From assembly GCF_900177345.1 (NCBI RefSeq), contig NZ_FWZT01000018.1, positions 103,052 to 167,051 on the forward strand: a stretch of DNA of 64,000 bases, read 5' to 3'. The first letter of the stretch is position 1. The number at the start of each line of letters is the position of its first letter. The translations under genes and the position numbers were made by a program. This DNA is from Pseudobacteriovorax antillogorgiicola. GTDB lineage: Bacteria; Bdellovibrionota_B; Oligoflexia; Oligoflexales; Oligoflexaceae. The notes below the pieces were generated by a model. The model was not told the origin of the DNA, ran no database searches, and saw only the letters and a list, made by a program, of their open reading frames with translations. Below are positions 1 through 8,313 of this stretch, in pieces.

Positions 1-939
1 GACTGTGGAAGCAAGTAAGGATAGGTACGATTGCATACCGCCAGCAGGGGTGGCGCTTTGGGTGCGAAACTCAAGAGATCCTAAGATCAATAGGCAGCCC
101 GCCGAAAAGCGTTCGGTATCAGTCAGGGGTAAGGCGCTCAAGTCGCTTTTGATCGATGATGTTAATTGAGTTTGGGTGGTGCCGAATGCTCTTAATTCGA
201 ACTCTTCAAGCTTGCTATTGTATCTCTGTAAAGTATTAGGACTGCTACAGAAGGACTCCAGAGATGTTAACCAAATCTCTAGCTGGGTAGCGCCCCAGGA
301 ACTTTGTTCGACGATACCTTGAGAGAAGTCATAGTCCCCGAGCAGATAACGATTGGCTAGAAGGTCTGCAAACTCAGCTTGTGCGTCTAGGTTTTCGGGT
401 GCAATATCTGCTAAAAATGCTAGCTTATGCAAAAGAGTCTTAAAGGGAAGTGGATTGATTCGGCTTAGCTCCGCATTGAATTGTAAGCTGTTCTCGCTGG
501 CAGCAACAATCTCTTCAATATGAGTTATAAAGTTAGCAATGGTATTTAGGTCTTCGTTGCCAAGTTGGTCGGTAGGTGAGGGCATATCCTGAGGCTGTCC
601 TGCCTTGCTAGCAGGAGAACCGTTTAGTCTATAGTAAAGCGAGGACTCAGAGGGGCTACCCGCTTGGATATATCGAGAGGCGAGCCAGTCCGCTGGGTTC
701 TTGAGTTTTTCGAAATCTGATGATGAAGCAATGGAGCCTGTGCTATGACAGGAGTTGCAGTTCTTCGCCATAAACTTGGCGAAGTCATCAAATATAGCGA
801 TTCGGGAGTCCAATTCGTCTTTAGTGGGCTTATCATTTCGATCCAAACTCAGCTTAGGTTTTTGTGTGCAAGATGTCGTTATCGATATTAGCAAGGCAGG
901 CAAAATTCGGATCATCATATTACAGCTCATAAAATCCAT
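1..939 (-). CDS. Cytochrome c-type lipoprotein, C-terminus cut by window edge
   Basis: An open frame runs from an ATG at 939 (alternatives 930, 918) to base 1 without a stop, so the gene is incomplete. The N-terminus has a hydrophobic stretch ending in ITTSC, a plausible lipoprotein signal. At about residue 57 is CNSCH, the CxxCH covalent haem c site, directly after a segment FAKFMAKN. The rest is a helical, mostly hydrophilic region with WLTSLESFCSS and EEFELRAFG. These recall the Cys-containing and RAF segments of DUF1592/DUF1595-type cytochrome-associated proteins, but that link is weak. The likely role is a periplasmic, membrane-anchored electron-transfer or oxidoreductase component. The open frame with a haem motif is direct evidence; the family assignment is inference. 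Confidence 0.7.
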   Translation of the reverse strand, partial: MDFMSCNMMIRILPALLISITTSCTQKPKLSLDRNDKPTKDELDSRIAIFDDFAKFMAKNCNSCHSTGSIASSSDFEKLKNPADWLASRYIQAGSPSESSLYYRLNGSPASKAGQPQDMPSPTDQLGNEDLNTIANFITHIEEIVAASENSLQFNAELSRINPLPFKTLLHKLAFLADIAPENLDAQAEFADLLANRYLLGDYDFSQGIVEQSSWGATQLEIWLTSLESFCSSPNTLQRYNSKLEEFELRAFGTTQTQLTSSIKSDLSALPLTDTERFSAGCLLILGSLEFRTQSATPAGGMQSYLSLLASTV

Positions 940-1166
940 CTCAAACTCAGGTGTCGACAGCCTAACGCTGCAAGGCCTGTTCCCAATAGGCGGTGAGCGA
1001 GTTCCTTTGAAATCATTGCGAAAATAGTTTTGGATGGTCACAAGCCGTTAGCTATCGACGTCCAAAGCTCGTGTGGCCTTTGGCTAGAAATAGGCAGATA
1101 GTTGAGCTGATATGGTTTAACTTTCTATAACTATGAAGAAAAATTTGCTATGTAGAAATCAAACAG

Positions 1167-1186
1167 GGAGTTAATCCCTGAACTCC
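1167..1186. terminator. Weak hairpin downstream of kinase gene
   Basis: GGAGTT (1167-1172) and AACTCC (1181-1186) can pair around an 8-nt loop. It lies 38 bp past the stop of the kinase gene that ends at 1224. There is no U-tract next to it, so this is only a candidate. Confidence 0.25.
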
Positions 1187-1223
1187 GAGAATCTGCTAGC
1201 TATATTGTTTATTGTTGAGCTAC

Positions 1224-4037
1224 TTACGCGGAGTCTGGTAGCTGCTTAGTATCGTCGCCACTACCCTTTGCGACCAAGCCGAGAGGTAGGTCGATGATGA
1301 TCTTAAATGTGACAAACTCATCCCCGTCTTGATTGGAGTAGGTGATGGAGTCGTTGTAATCAATTTTGATGTTACCACCGACTTCTAGTAGAAAGCCCTT
1401 GATGGCATCCATGCCGACTCCACGGCCTGAAATATCAGTCACCTGCTTGGCGGTGGTCACACCTGGATGGAAAATATATTCGATTACTTCCCCGTGGGAA
1501 ACGCTGTTCGGATCTTCGAGTAGGTGATCGTTCACAAGCTTCTGACGAAGTCGGGTTACGTTGATTCCTTGTCCATCGTCAAAATATGTGATCCGACAAT
1601 GCTTATCATCCGCCTCTTCAAGCTTGACGATGATTTTACCTCGTTCGATTTTTCCCTTTTCCCGCCGCACTTCATTGGGCTCGATACCATGATCGAGAGA
1701 GTTTCGGAATAGGTGGACGAAGATATTTCGAAGAAATTGTTCGCCTTTCTGTGAAGTAGTAAATCCGTAATCGTCAATTACGACTTCAGGTCTCTCTTTG
1801 CCTAACTTGATCGATATATCATCAAGTGAGTCGAGAACATCTGATAAGGATTCATGAAAGCTCGAACCGTGGGGGCTAGTTATCAGAGATCTAATCTTTG
1901 ACAATCCGGCTTCTAGGTCAGGGGTTAAGCTTAGAGCGCTCATGGACTCAATAACAGATAGAATCTCTTCTTGAGATGCGCTGGTGATCACGTTGTCATC
2001 GTTCCTACCGAGTACTTCATAGTTGATGTGTTGGTAGAAATCTAAAGTGTGGCGCAGTTGGTCGAGCATCTCGTCGATAATTTTTCGATCGTAGGAATCT
2101 TTTCCCTTGCGTACACGATCGAAGTACGATTCGATATGATGGGCCTCAGACGAAATCTCTTTTAAACCTAGGATTCTAGCTGCACCTTTGATGGTATGCA
2201 TATATCTAAAGAGTTTGTTGATATCATTCTCACCAGCGCTGGTTGCGGATAGAATTTCACGGCAGTGAAGTTCCATGTCAAGAAAGTTACGGACAAAACC
2301 ATTGAATTTGTCTTCGCGGATGTGCATGATTCGATCGATAGCATTCAATCGTTTCTTCTGCTCTTCTGCAACATGCTCAAGTGCCTTGACTTCGGTGACA
2401 TCTCGAACTGTTACGAGAAGCCTTTCCACACTGTCATCGTCTTCAATAGGAGACCAGTCCACTTCAAGAATTTTATCCTCCTTGCTGTCTTCTGATTGGA
2501 ATCTTAGCTCCGAAACTAGATTATGAGCGTTTGCATCAAAGTTAATAGAATCTTCTCCAATGCAGTTGCCGATAACAGTTCGAGCTTTATCCTGCTCGTC
2601 GAGATTTAAATTACTATTCTCAAAAAGAAGCTCTAGGCCGTCGGTATCTTTTATAGAAGAACGATTGAATATTTTGGATAAAAATTGAGAATAATCTGGA
2701 AGGATCTTGTGGTCTCGGCCAATCATGAAGATACCTTGTTGGATATTCTCCATAATAGACCTGATGTCTCGTGTTTTTTCCCGTACCTGCTCCTCAACAT
2801 TGGCAAGACTTGCAGCCAACCTCTCTGAAAGGTCACGGACTTCCTTTTCCTTCTTATTGCGATAATAGTTAAAACGATCACCAAGTGCAAGGGACATAAG
2901 GATGGCTCCAGCAGCAACACCGAATGAATGGGCCCAACTTGTAATCCAATTCACTGGTAGGATGCCTTGGTATTTCATAGCGAGGATGATACTGGCTACA
3001 AGAGTAAGAGCCCAAGCTAGGGTGTAGAAGTATGCCGGACGATAGCCTGAACGCAAGCTGAACACACCCATGTAGAGCATACTGAAACAGCTTGCAGCAA
3101 CATTGAAGTTTGCGATCCGAGCGCCTAGTTCGAAGCTAAAAAACTGAACATTGATAATGTTAATAAACGCGAGCCAGCGAATGAAAGTTAAGAATTTAGT
3201 GATCTTCGGATATCGATCTCTGGTATTCAGGAACTCGATCGCAAAATACACTGCAAAAATTGTAGAGATTTCAGCGAAAACAAGAAATCCTTGGTTGGAG
3301 ATCCAATGGTTAGGAAAGTCATTCATGAAGTAGACAACGCTTGAACCCTGAGCAGCCCAGTTGTGGAAGAGAAAGAACACCAGATGGAGGACGTAAAAGA
3401 GATAGACTTTTGAATTGAGAGTGACATAGAGGAATAAGTTATAAAGAGCTATTGCCATGACAACGCCATAGAGGTGACCTAGAAGATGACTATCACTGAC
3501 TGCATGTTTGTTGAATTCGCTTTCATCCCAAAAAACTAGGGGAATCATAGTAGTTCCTGTCGATCGAACTCTAATGTAGTACTGGGTTTGACCAGGAGGG
3601 ACATCGACAAGAAACGATGGGTAGCGATTGCTCACTTTTCTCGTGTTATAAGGTACTTTATCACCGACCTTATCGCTGACAGTTTGTCCATATTCATTCA
3701 GGTAGTAAAGATCGACCCGGTCAATCGAAGCATAACGAAACTCAATAATGACTTTCTTGTTAGTTTCCAAATTGTTACTTAGAGTAAAACGAGCCCAGAT
3801 AGCGGTGGAAGTGAAGCCAAAATTGGGGATGCTTTTCTCTGAGGCTCGAAACTGCTTACGAATACCTGGGTTGTCCATGTCTTCAAAGCTTAGCGAACCG
3901 CTACCGTCTTCCATAATTTCGAGTTCCTCGCCAAAGAACTCGCCGGTAAGTGTTTTTGTAACGTCAATAGCTGCAAGTCCGGCACCAGCTGGCAACATAG
4001 TCGTCAGCACGAGGACGAAGCGAGTAACGAAGTGCAT
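1224..4037 (-). CDS. 7TM-DISM sensor with PAS-like, Hpt and CheA-like ATPase domains
   Basis: Membrane-bound signalling kinase of 937 residues. Order: signal peptide (1-22), periplasmic 7TMR-DISMED2-like domain (about 40-165), seven-helix DISM membrane region (about 185-395), coiled coil (400-430), PAS-like region (430-560), Hpt domain (575-690) with phospho-acceptor His614 in MHTIKGAAR, then a CheA-type HATPase. The N-box is HLFRNSLDHGIE (about 779) and the G-boxes are DDGQGIN (about 820) and GRGVGMD (about 873). No DHp H-box and no CheW-like P5 domain are seen, so it probably autophosphorylates on the Hpt His and passes phosphate to a response regulator. DISM domains usually sense small carbohydrates or lipids, but the ligand is unknown. 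GAGGTAG precedes the ATG. A paralogue of the same architecture ends at 22377. No regulator gene is adjacent. Confidence 0.9.
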   Translation of the reverse strand: MHFVTRFVLVLTTMLPAGAGLAAIDVTKTLTGEFFGEELEIMEDGSGSLSFEDMDNPGIRKQFRASEKSIPNFGFTSTAIWARFTLSNNLETNKKVIIEFRYASIDRVDLYYLNEYGQTVSDKVGDKVPYNTRKVSNRYPSFLVDVPPGQTQYYIRVRSTGTTMIPLVFWDESEFNKHAVSDSHLLGHLYGVVMAIALYNLFLYVTLNSKVYLFYVLHLVFFLFHNWAAQGSSVVYFMNDFPNHWISNQGFLVFAEISTIFAVYFAIEFLNTRDRYPKITKFLTFIRWLAFINIINVQFFSFELGARIANFNVAASCFSMLYMGVFSLRSGYRPAYFYTLAWALTLVASIILAMKYQGILPVNWITSWAHSFGVAAGAILMSLALGDRFNYYRNKKEKEVRDLSERLAASLANVEEQVREKTRDIRSIMENIQQGIFMIGRDHKILPDYSQFLSKIFNRSSIKDTDGLELLFENSNLNLDEQDKARTVIGNCIGEDSINFDANAHNLVSELRFQSEDSKEDKILEVDWSPIEDDDSVERLLVTVRDVTEVKALEHVAEEQKKRLNAIDRIMHIREDKFNGFVRNFLDMELHCREILSATSAGENDINKLFRYMHTIKGAARILGLKEISSEAHHIESYFDRVRKGKDSYDRKIIDEMLDQLRHTLDFYQHINYEVLGRNDDNVITSASQEEILSVIESMSALSLTPDLEAGLSKIRSLITSPHGSSFHESLSDVLDSLDDISIKLGKERPEVVIDDYGFTTSQKGEQFLRNIFVHLFRNSLDHGIEPNEVRREKGKIERGKIIVKLEEADDKHCRITYFDDGQGINVTRLRQKLVNDHLLEDPNSVSHGEVIEYIFHPGVTTAKQVTDISGRGVGMDAIKGFLLEVGGNIKIDYNDSITYSNQDGDEFVTFKIIIDLPLGLVAKGSGDDTKQLPDSA

Positions 4038-4435
4038 GGACTACCTCAAACCGTTGTTCAATCACTTTCGTTATCGGTTGGGCTTGGAGAGATCTGCAAC
4101 TTTCTATTGATCTTTTGGGCCAATACGGAGCCTACTACGCAGTGAAAAAACAAGGTATATTTGCTATTTACCTCAGATTAACGGTATCTCTTGAGCTCTG
4201 CACTTTGGTTCCCTAGATTGTGAGTTTGAACAAGTTAGGCTATTCTTTTTTGTTATTTCGCTCGCAGTAGATCGTTCGAACTAGTGCCTAGTCAAGTTAA
4301 TTTCTCAGCTAGGCGACAAGGATCGAGCGAGGAGACAGTACGTGTTGGGTATGGTGACGAGCGAGTGACAAAATCAACAACGCCAAGGCTTCAAATCGAC
4401 TAGGCACTGGTTTCGTGAAATCGATGGCATAGCTC
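4038..4435. other. Intergenic region holding repeat copy 1
   Basis: The only recognisable structure in these 398 bp is the inverted-repeat element at 4281-4410. The part next to 4037 should carry the promoter of the kinase gene, but no convincing -35/-10 pair was seen. Confidence 0.5.
4281..4410. repeat. Dispersed ~130-bp element with terminal inverted repeats, copy 1
   Basis: The ends are inverted copies: GTGCCTAGTC (4284-4293) pairs with GACTAGGCAC (4398-4407), and 12 of 13 bases match if the flanks are included. The whole element aligns, in opposite orientation, with 59880-60010. Shared blocks include ATTCTCGGCTAGGCG-like and CAACAACGCC segments. It occupies the gap between the kinase (start 4037) and the gene ending at 4436 and contains no ORF. 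It looks like a MITE or a structured repeat. No clear target duplication is visible. Confidence 0.7.
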
Positions 4436-4837
4436 TCAAATCTTTTCTAATCGAGCGATGTAGATAAGGTAGGCGAGAGAGTAGATACCACTAACGATCA
4501 GAGGTAGAGACGCAGTTTGGATGGCAGTATCCTGATTGATCATGTAGTGTATTGTAATCGTTGTGATGGTAGTGAGTCCATAAACAGTACCTGCAGTAAG
4601 AATGATTCTCGTTAGCTTACTTGCTATCCACCTACGATAGATCGTAAAGAAGAACTCACGAAGCACATTCCCACTAAGTGTTACTAAGAAAGATCGAAGA
4701 AACTCAGTCACTGCTGATAGCCAAGGGCTAGCTTCCTGGCGGTTGATCACAAATGCCCAAACACTGTATAACAATGCCCCAGCCAATGCGAAGAAAACTT
4801 GTCTATAGCGTGCTTGCTGGATTCGTGATGTCATCAA
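4436..4837 (-). CDS. Small multi-pass membrane protein, unknown function
   Basis: 133 residues with four likely membrane helices: ALAGALLYSVWAFVI, then a region around FLVTLSGNVL, then LTAGTVYGLTTITTI, then SLPLIVSGIYSLAYLIYIA. No family was recognised. Its ATG overlaps the stop of the upstream gene by four bases (ATGA, 4834-4837). The two are therefore almost certainly cotranscribed and translationally coupled, and may act together at the membrane. Confidence 0.7.
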   Translation of the reverse strand: MMTSRIQQARYRQVFFALAGALLYSVWAFVINRQEASPWLSAVTEFLRSFLVTLSGNVLREFFFTIYRRWIASKLTRIILTAGTVYGLTTITTITIHYMINQDTAIQTASLPLIVSGIYSLAYLIYIARLEKI

Positions 4838-5439
4838 TGTCTAGGTCCACTAATCAATCGATAAATCAGGCCCACAATGATACCAGGAACATGCCTCCTT
4901 TGAAGCTTGAAAATCTTGGTTGAGTGACCCCGAAAGCGTTGTGATGGTTCTTGATATATCAATGGTAGATGAAGTCCATGGTAGATTCTACTAACTTTGT
5001 CGTTATGACAGACTGCGATAAGCACAGTCATTCGGAAGTTAAAGAAGCACTTTATCAGTGCCAAGGCAAGGACGAACACTGGATCACAATTGCGACTCAA
5101 TCGCCGGGATCGCCAGAAGCAACCGATTTCTCGGGGTTTCGAAGGGAGTTGGCTCAAGATCGCTGACCTTTTTTCGTGAGGCAGGCGTTCAAGAGAACGC
5201 GTATTAGGCAGTACAGCAATACCAGCAACAAGTCTTCCCCTGCGAAAAATTCCTATTAGCTGTGCTTCTTCGGGGTTCTTTAGGGGCGTTACACCCCCCG
5301 CTAGCAGATATGCCTCGTTAAATAGGGGGGCTTGGTGAGCCTTGAGCGTTCTGGCAAAGCGAATAGGGTAGCGACGATTCATAAGTGTCAATCGGAATCG
5401 CGATCGTTTGCTTTGGAACCTTATAAAACTATTGTCCAT
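4834..5439 (-). CDS. Acyltransferase-like protein (GNAT/autoinducer-synthase-like), tentative
   Basis: 201 residues, basic at the N-terminus. The layout recalls GNAT-fold N-acyl transferases: a strand with a gain-of-function loop (GIFRRGRLVAGIAVLP), a segment REIGCFWRSRRLSR, then a helix of small and hydrophobic residues and a late strand MTVLIAVCHNDKVSRIYHGLHL. The latter resembles the end of long-chain N-acyl amino acid synthases. No acetyl-CoA loop (RxxGxG/A) is obvious, so the assignment is tentative. First gene of a two-gene unit with the membrane protein ending at 4436. The SD before ATG 5439 is weak (GGAAA). Confidence 0.6.
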   Translation of the reverse strand: MDNSFIRFQSKRSRFRLTLMNRRYPIRFARTLKAHQAPLFNEAYLLAGGVTPLKNPEEAQLIGIFRRGRLVAGIAVLPNTRSLERLPHEKRSAILSQLPSKPREIGCFWRSRRLSRNCDPVFVLALALIKCFFNFRMTVLIAVCHNDKVSRIYHGLHLPLIYQEPSQRFRGHSTKIFKLQRRHVPGIIVGLIYRLISGPRH

Positions 5440-5590
5440 AAATGAATTTTTCCATTATCGACAGCTTTATTTATATAGGAACAGAAAAACGAGATAACGG
5501 CTAAGACATATCGGGAAATGGAATGATTTAGTATAGCAAAAACGTTCAGCTATACCGATTATTAATGAATCTTAGTTCTGCAATCTTTTT

Positions 5591-5638
5591 TAGGGCTGGT
5601 CTCAGAACATCTTTATTAGTTTTTCAAGACCAGCCCTA
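5591..5638. terminator. Perfect 12-bp hairpin downstream of the 5687-6631 gene
   Basis: TAGGGCTGGTCT (5591-5602) and AGACCAGCCCTA (5627-5638) pair perfectly around a 24-nt loop. It lies 49 bp beyond the stop of the minus-strand gene ending at 5687. On the minus strand it is followed by A6 rather than U6, so Rho-independent function is uncertain. Confidence 0.5.
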
Positions 5639-5686
5639 GTGGTGAGTAGGAAATGTTAATACGAAATGAAACTGGCTGAAAATCGA

Positions 5687-6631
5687 CTAGATTCTAATGT
5701 TTAGGCGTGCCCCAGCTTCAAGTTCACGATAGGCCACATTGTTGCTCGTATCAAAGGCACGATGAAAGCTAGCCACCAAGCCAACAGTCATGTAGCGCCT
5801 CAAAAGGTGATGGCTTGCAAGGAAAAATGAATATCTCTGCGCCGTATCGTTGGTCATAACACTCGAATCCTTGTGAGATTCGGATTGGTAGCGCATACCC
5901 AATTCAAAGCCGTGGGTTTGTTCAATACGGTAGTCACCAATCAGAGTCATTGCAAAGGAGTCTTGTAAGTCATTATTATCAAGACCAAGGTTATCGTAGT
6001 AATCAAAAACTGCCCCAAAATCAAACTTTGAAGATAAGCTGGTCCTGGTATGCAAACTTGTTTTACTGGCTTCTTCAATGTCTCCGAGTTCAACTTTGGC
6101 CTTATGGGCGAGCCCTACTTCAAAGTCAGGCTGGTAATATAGAATCCCTGCAGTATAGCTAGAAGCGCTTTGGGTTTCTTCTTCGCGGCTGGCGTCGATG
6201 TTGACAATTTCTCCGTCAAGGTTGGTGCTGAGCTTTAAATCAGGAAAGTAGCTTACGCGATCTCGCTGATGTTGACTTACTTTTAGGCCAAACACCACGC
6301 TATCTAAATTCACAGCAAACTGCCCCGAGAATCGATATTGGCTGATTCTCTCGAAGCGAGACTCGGAGCCATCGTCGACCGCATCGATTGAGAAGTAGGT
6401 GTTTTTCACACGATACTGTCCATAAGCTTCAGTTTTCGTTCCGTACTGCGAAACTCGTCTTTCCTCGCCGCCTAGGGATGCATCGCTGTAAACACTTTGG
6501 AGGGCAAGGTTGCTCAAGATTCGATACGACTGTGCAGGAGAGACATATTGTTGTGAAAAAGGGCGCAAGTCGTGAGCTTGAGCAGTAAATGCGACGCTAC
6601 TTAGAAGGGTAGCGCTAAGGGTTTTGTACAT
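5687..6631 (-). CDS. Exported protein, probable outer-membrane beta-barrel
   Basis: 314 residues with a clear signal peptide (MYKTLSATLLSSVAFTAQA, cleavage before HDLRP). The mature part alternates polar and hydrophobic residues in many short strands (for example YGQYRVKNTYFSIDAV, GFELGMRYQSES, MTVGLVASFHRAF) separated by charged turns, the pattern of an outer-membrane beta-barrel. The C-terminus is NIRI rather than a classic terminal Phe. No family was identified. GGAG lies 7 bases before the ATG. It diverges from the catalase-like gene at 6872 and shares a 240-bp promoter region. Confidence 0.75.
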   Translation of the reverse strand: MYKTLSATLLSSVAFTAQAHDLRPFSQQYVSPAQSYRILSNLALQSVYSDASLGGEERRVSQYGTKTEAYGQYRVKNTYFSIDAVDDGSESRFERISQYRFSGQFAVNLDSVVFGLKVSQHQRDRVSYFPDLKLSTNLDGEIVNIDASREEETQSASSYTAGILYYQPDFEVGLAHKAKVELGDIEEASKTSLHTRTSLSSKFDFGAVFDYYDNLGLDNNDLQDSFAMTLIGDYRIEQTHGFELGMRYQSESHKDSSVMTNDTAQRYSFFLASHHLLRRYMTVGLVASFHRAFDTSNNVAYRELEAGARLNIRI

Positions 6632-6729
6632 GGTTTTCTCCAGATTGAGTTCACTACTACCAGAACGAACTAATAAAGGTGCTTATCCATTAAGATTCCA
6701 TGAAGTTGCTGATTTCCGGACAAAAAAAC

Positions 6730-6763
6730 GTTCCTTTATTAGGGAACTTACCCTGATAGGGTA
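6730..6763. promoter_or_regulatory. Two adjacent small palindromes in divergent promoter region
   Basis: GTTCC/GGAAC (6730-6734, 6743-6747) is followed at once by TACCCT-gat-AGGGTA (6749-6763). They lie between the divergent genes starting at 6631 and 6872 and could be protein-binding sites or a leader hairpin. Function is inferred from position only. Confidence 0.3.
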
Positions 6764-6871
6764 GACTTCATCTTCGTCTAAACCAAATATTAACAGAAAA
6801 AATATGTGACCTTCTTGGGGATAGACATTAGAACGAGTGTTATTGTCATTTCAATTTTGGGAAGGAAGACT

Positions 6872-7822
6872 ATGAGGACGATTGCGCTTATAGCTGCCCT
6901 TACGGCAGCAGTTGCGATTCCAGTAGGGTTATCATTGGAGCAAGGGGCTAAGGAATCAACTATTTTACCCGAGAATTATGAGGCCCTGAATGGTGACGAA
7001 AAACTCAATAGACTCTGGCAAGATGGGATCATCGCCAGTGAATACAAAGCAGGGCTACCAACATTGAAGTCAGTCAGCCCGTTCAAACTTGCGTTTCATA
7101 TGCTATCCAAAAAAATGGAAAGGCCGATGGATGAAGCCGAGGCGAGCTATGATAAACCTATTCATAAGCATGGTGTTGTCGCCAAAGTAGCCTTTGTTGC
7201 CACACAAGATAGCCCTTATACAGGGCTTTTCGAGGGGGCTTCCCAGGGTCTCTTGCGCGTTTCCGTAACAGGTGATCCTGCATCGATGACCTTTGCACCT
7301 GGTATCGCACTTAAGTTTTTTCGTGATGGCATGGTATCACAGAATGTTAGCGCTCTGTACAAGCTCAGTGGCCAAGGTGAGAACCACAATTTCTTTGCTA
7401 ACGAACTATCGAATGTAATTCCCCTAGAGTTTGATATTGCTTCTATCTTTTCATCTTTGGTGTTTAAGAGAGTTGCAAAGTATCCCACCCAAATTTCTGT
7501 GGATGGTTTCGCTGATTACGACGAGCATGGTGATCAAGTATTCGAACCTAGGCAGCCAAGGCAGCTGTATTTTAGCCCTGTGGAAGAAATGAGATTTGAT
7601 GAAACTGCTCATGATTTTCGCCAGGACTTTATGGACATACCTTCAGGTACGACCCTATATAGGGTCTATGCTAGTGAAGAAAAAGGCCTCGATACTTCAG
7701 AGATAGATTGGGAGAGAAGAAAGAAGGCTTTGTTTATTGGTACTATTGAAACAAGATCGCGTTTTATCGCGTCTGAATATGGGGATCGACGACTCTTTTT
7801 TAAGCATAACAGGATGCTCTAA
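6872..7822 (+). CDS. Catalase-fold (y4iL/allene-oxide-synthase-like) exported protein
   Basis: 316 residues from ATG 6872, chosen because GGAAGG precedes it and it yields a signal peptide (MRTIALIAALTAAVAIPVG). The N-terminal half matches the haem-catalase layout: PIHKHGVVAKVAF aligns with the distal-His segment VVHAKGAGAF, LLRVSVTGD with the VRFSTV segment, and APGIALKFF with PRGFAVKFY. GQGENHNFF corresponds to the Asn segment GNNTPVFF. No RxxxY proximal-ligand motif is evident, so it is catalase-like rather than a true catalase. Such proteins often sit beside haem dioxygenases and may rearrange fatty-acid hydroperoxides. It precedes the alpha-dioxygenase-like gene at 8314, which fits. The alignment is by eye. 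Confidence 0.7.
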   Translation: MRTIALIAALTAAVAIPVGLSLEQGAKESTILPENYEALNGDEKLNRLWQDGIIASEYKAGLPTLKSVSPFKLAFHMLSKKMERPMDEAEASYDKPIHKHGVVAKVAFVATQDSPYTGLFEGASQGLLRVSVTGDPASMTFAPGIALKFFRDGMVSQNVSALYKLSGQGENHNFFANELSNVIPLEFDIASIFSSLVFKRVAKYPTQISVDGFADYDEHGDQVFEPRQPRQLYFSPVEEMRFDETAHDFRQDFMDIPSGTTLYRVYASEEKGLDTSEIDWERRKKALFIGTIETRSRFIASEYGDRRLFFKHNRML

Positions 7823-8313
7823 GCTATTGTGTACTGGGGGTTAATGAGTACTGTCATCGACCTGAAAAAGATAGTTCCCCAGTACCGACAGATTTTTAGG
7901 CTAAGCAAAGACTCAGATGTGAAAAGAACATATAAAAAATACCACTTGATTGTTGTTAGGCAAATAACGTCTTATCAAATGAATTCAAATCGATTCAAAA
8001 TGTCATTTATCACTTCACGAAAGGGAAATGTCTGGTTTTAAGGTTGTGATACTTACAAGGTAACTTTTTTTTCTATGCCTTGTCATTATTGTGAGCAAGC
8101 CGTTTATGAAGTATGAATCTTTTGTTAATCGACTCAAAGATCTTAACAAGCTCATTCAAGACTGTTATACCTTTTCCAACGCCCACTAAACTTCGTCATC
8201 ACCACATTGCTAAGTTCCTATATGAAGAGTCTTTCCGGGGATAGAAGACAGTTAGTCATTGGTGAAAGCGAAATCTTTGTGTCAGTTTTTAACAATTAAG
8301 GGAGATTAGTAGG
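7823..8313. other. Intergenic region upstream of haem peroxidase
   Basis: It holds the hairpin at 7831-7885. A 70-codon open frame (7829-8041) has no SD and an unconvincing composition and is not called. The long T8 stretch near 8066 and the SD (GGGAG) just before 8314 are the only other visible signals. Confidence 0.4.
7831..7885 (+). terminator. Likely terminator of catalase-like gene
   Basis: GTACTGGGG (7831-7839) pairs perfectly with CCCCAGTAC (7877-7885). A T-rich run (ATTTTTAGG) begins about 5 bases later. It lies 9 bp after the stop of the gene ending at 7822. Confidence 0.55.

Noticed and set aside
7829..8041. 70-codon open frame after the catalase-like gene
   Set aside because: No SD, low-complexity composition, overlaps a terminator-like hairpin and has no recognisable motif.
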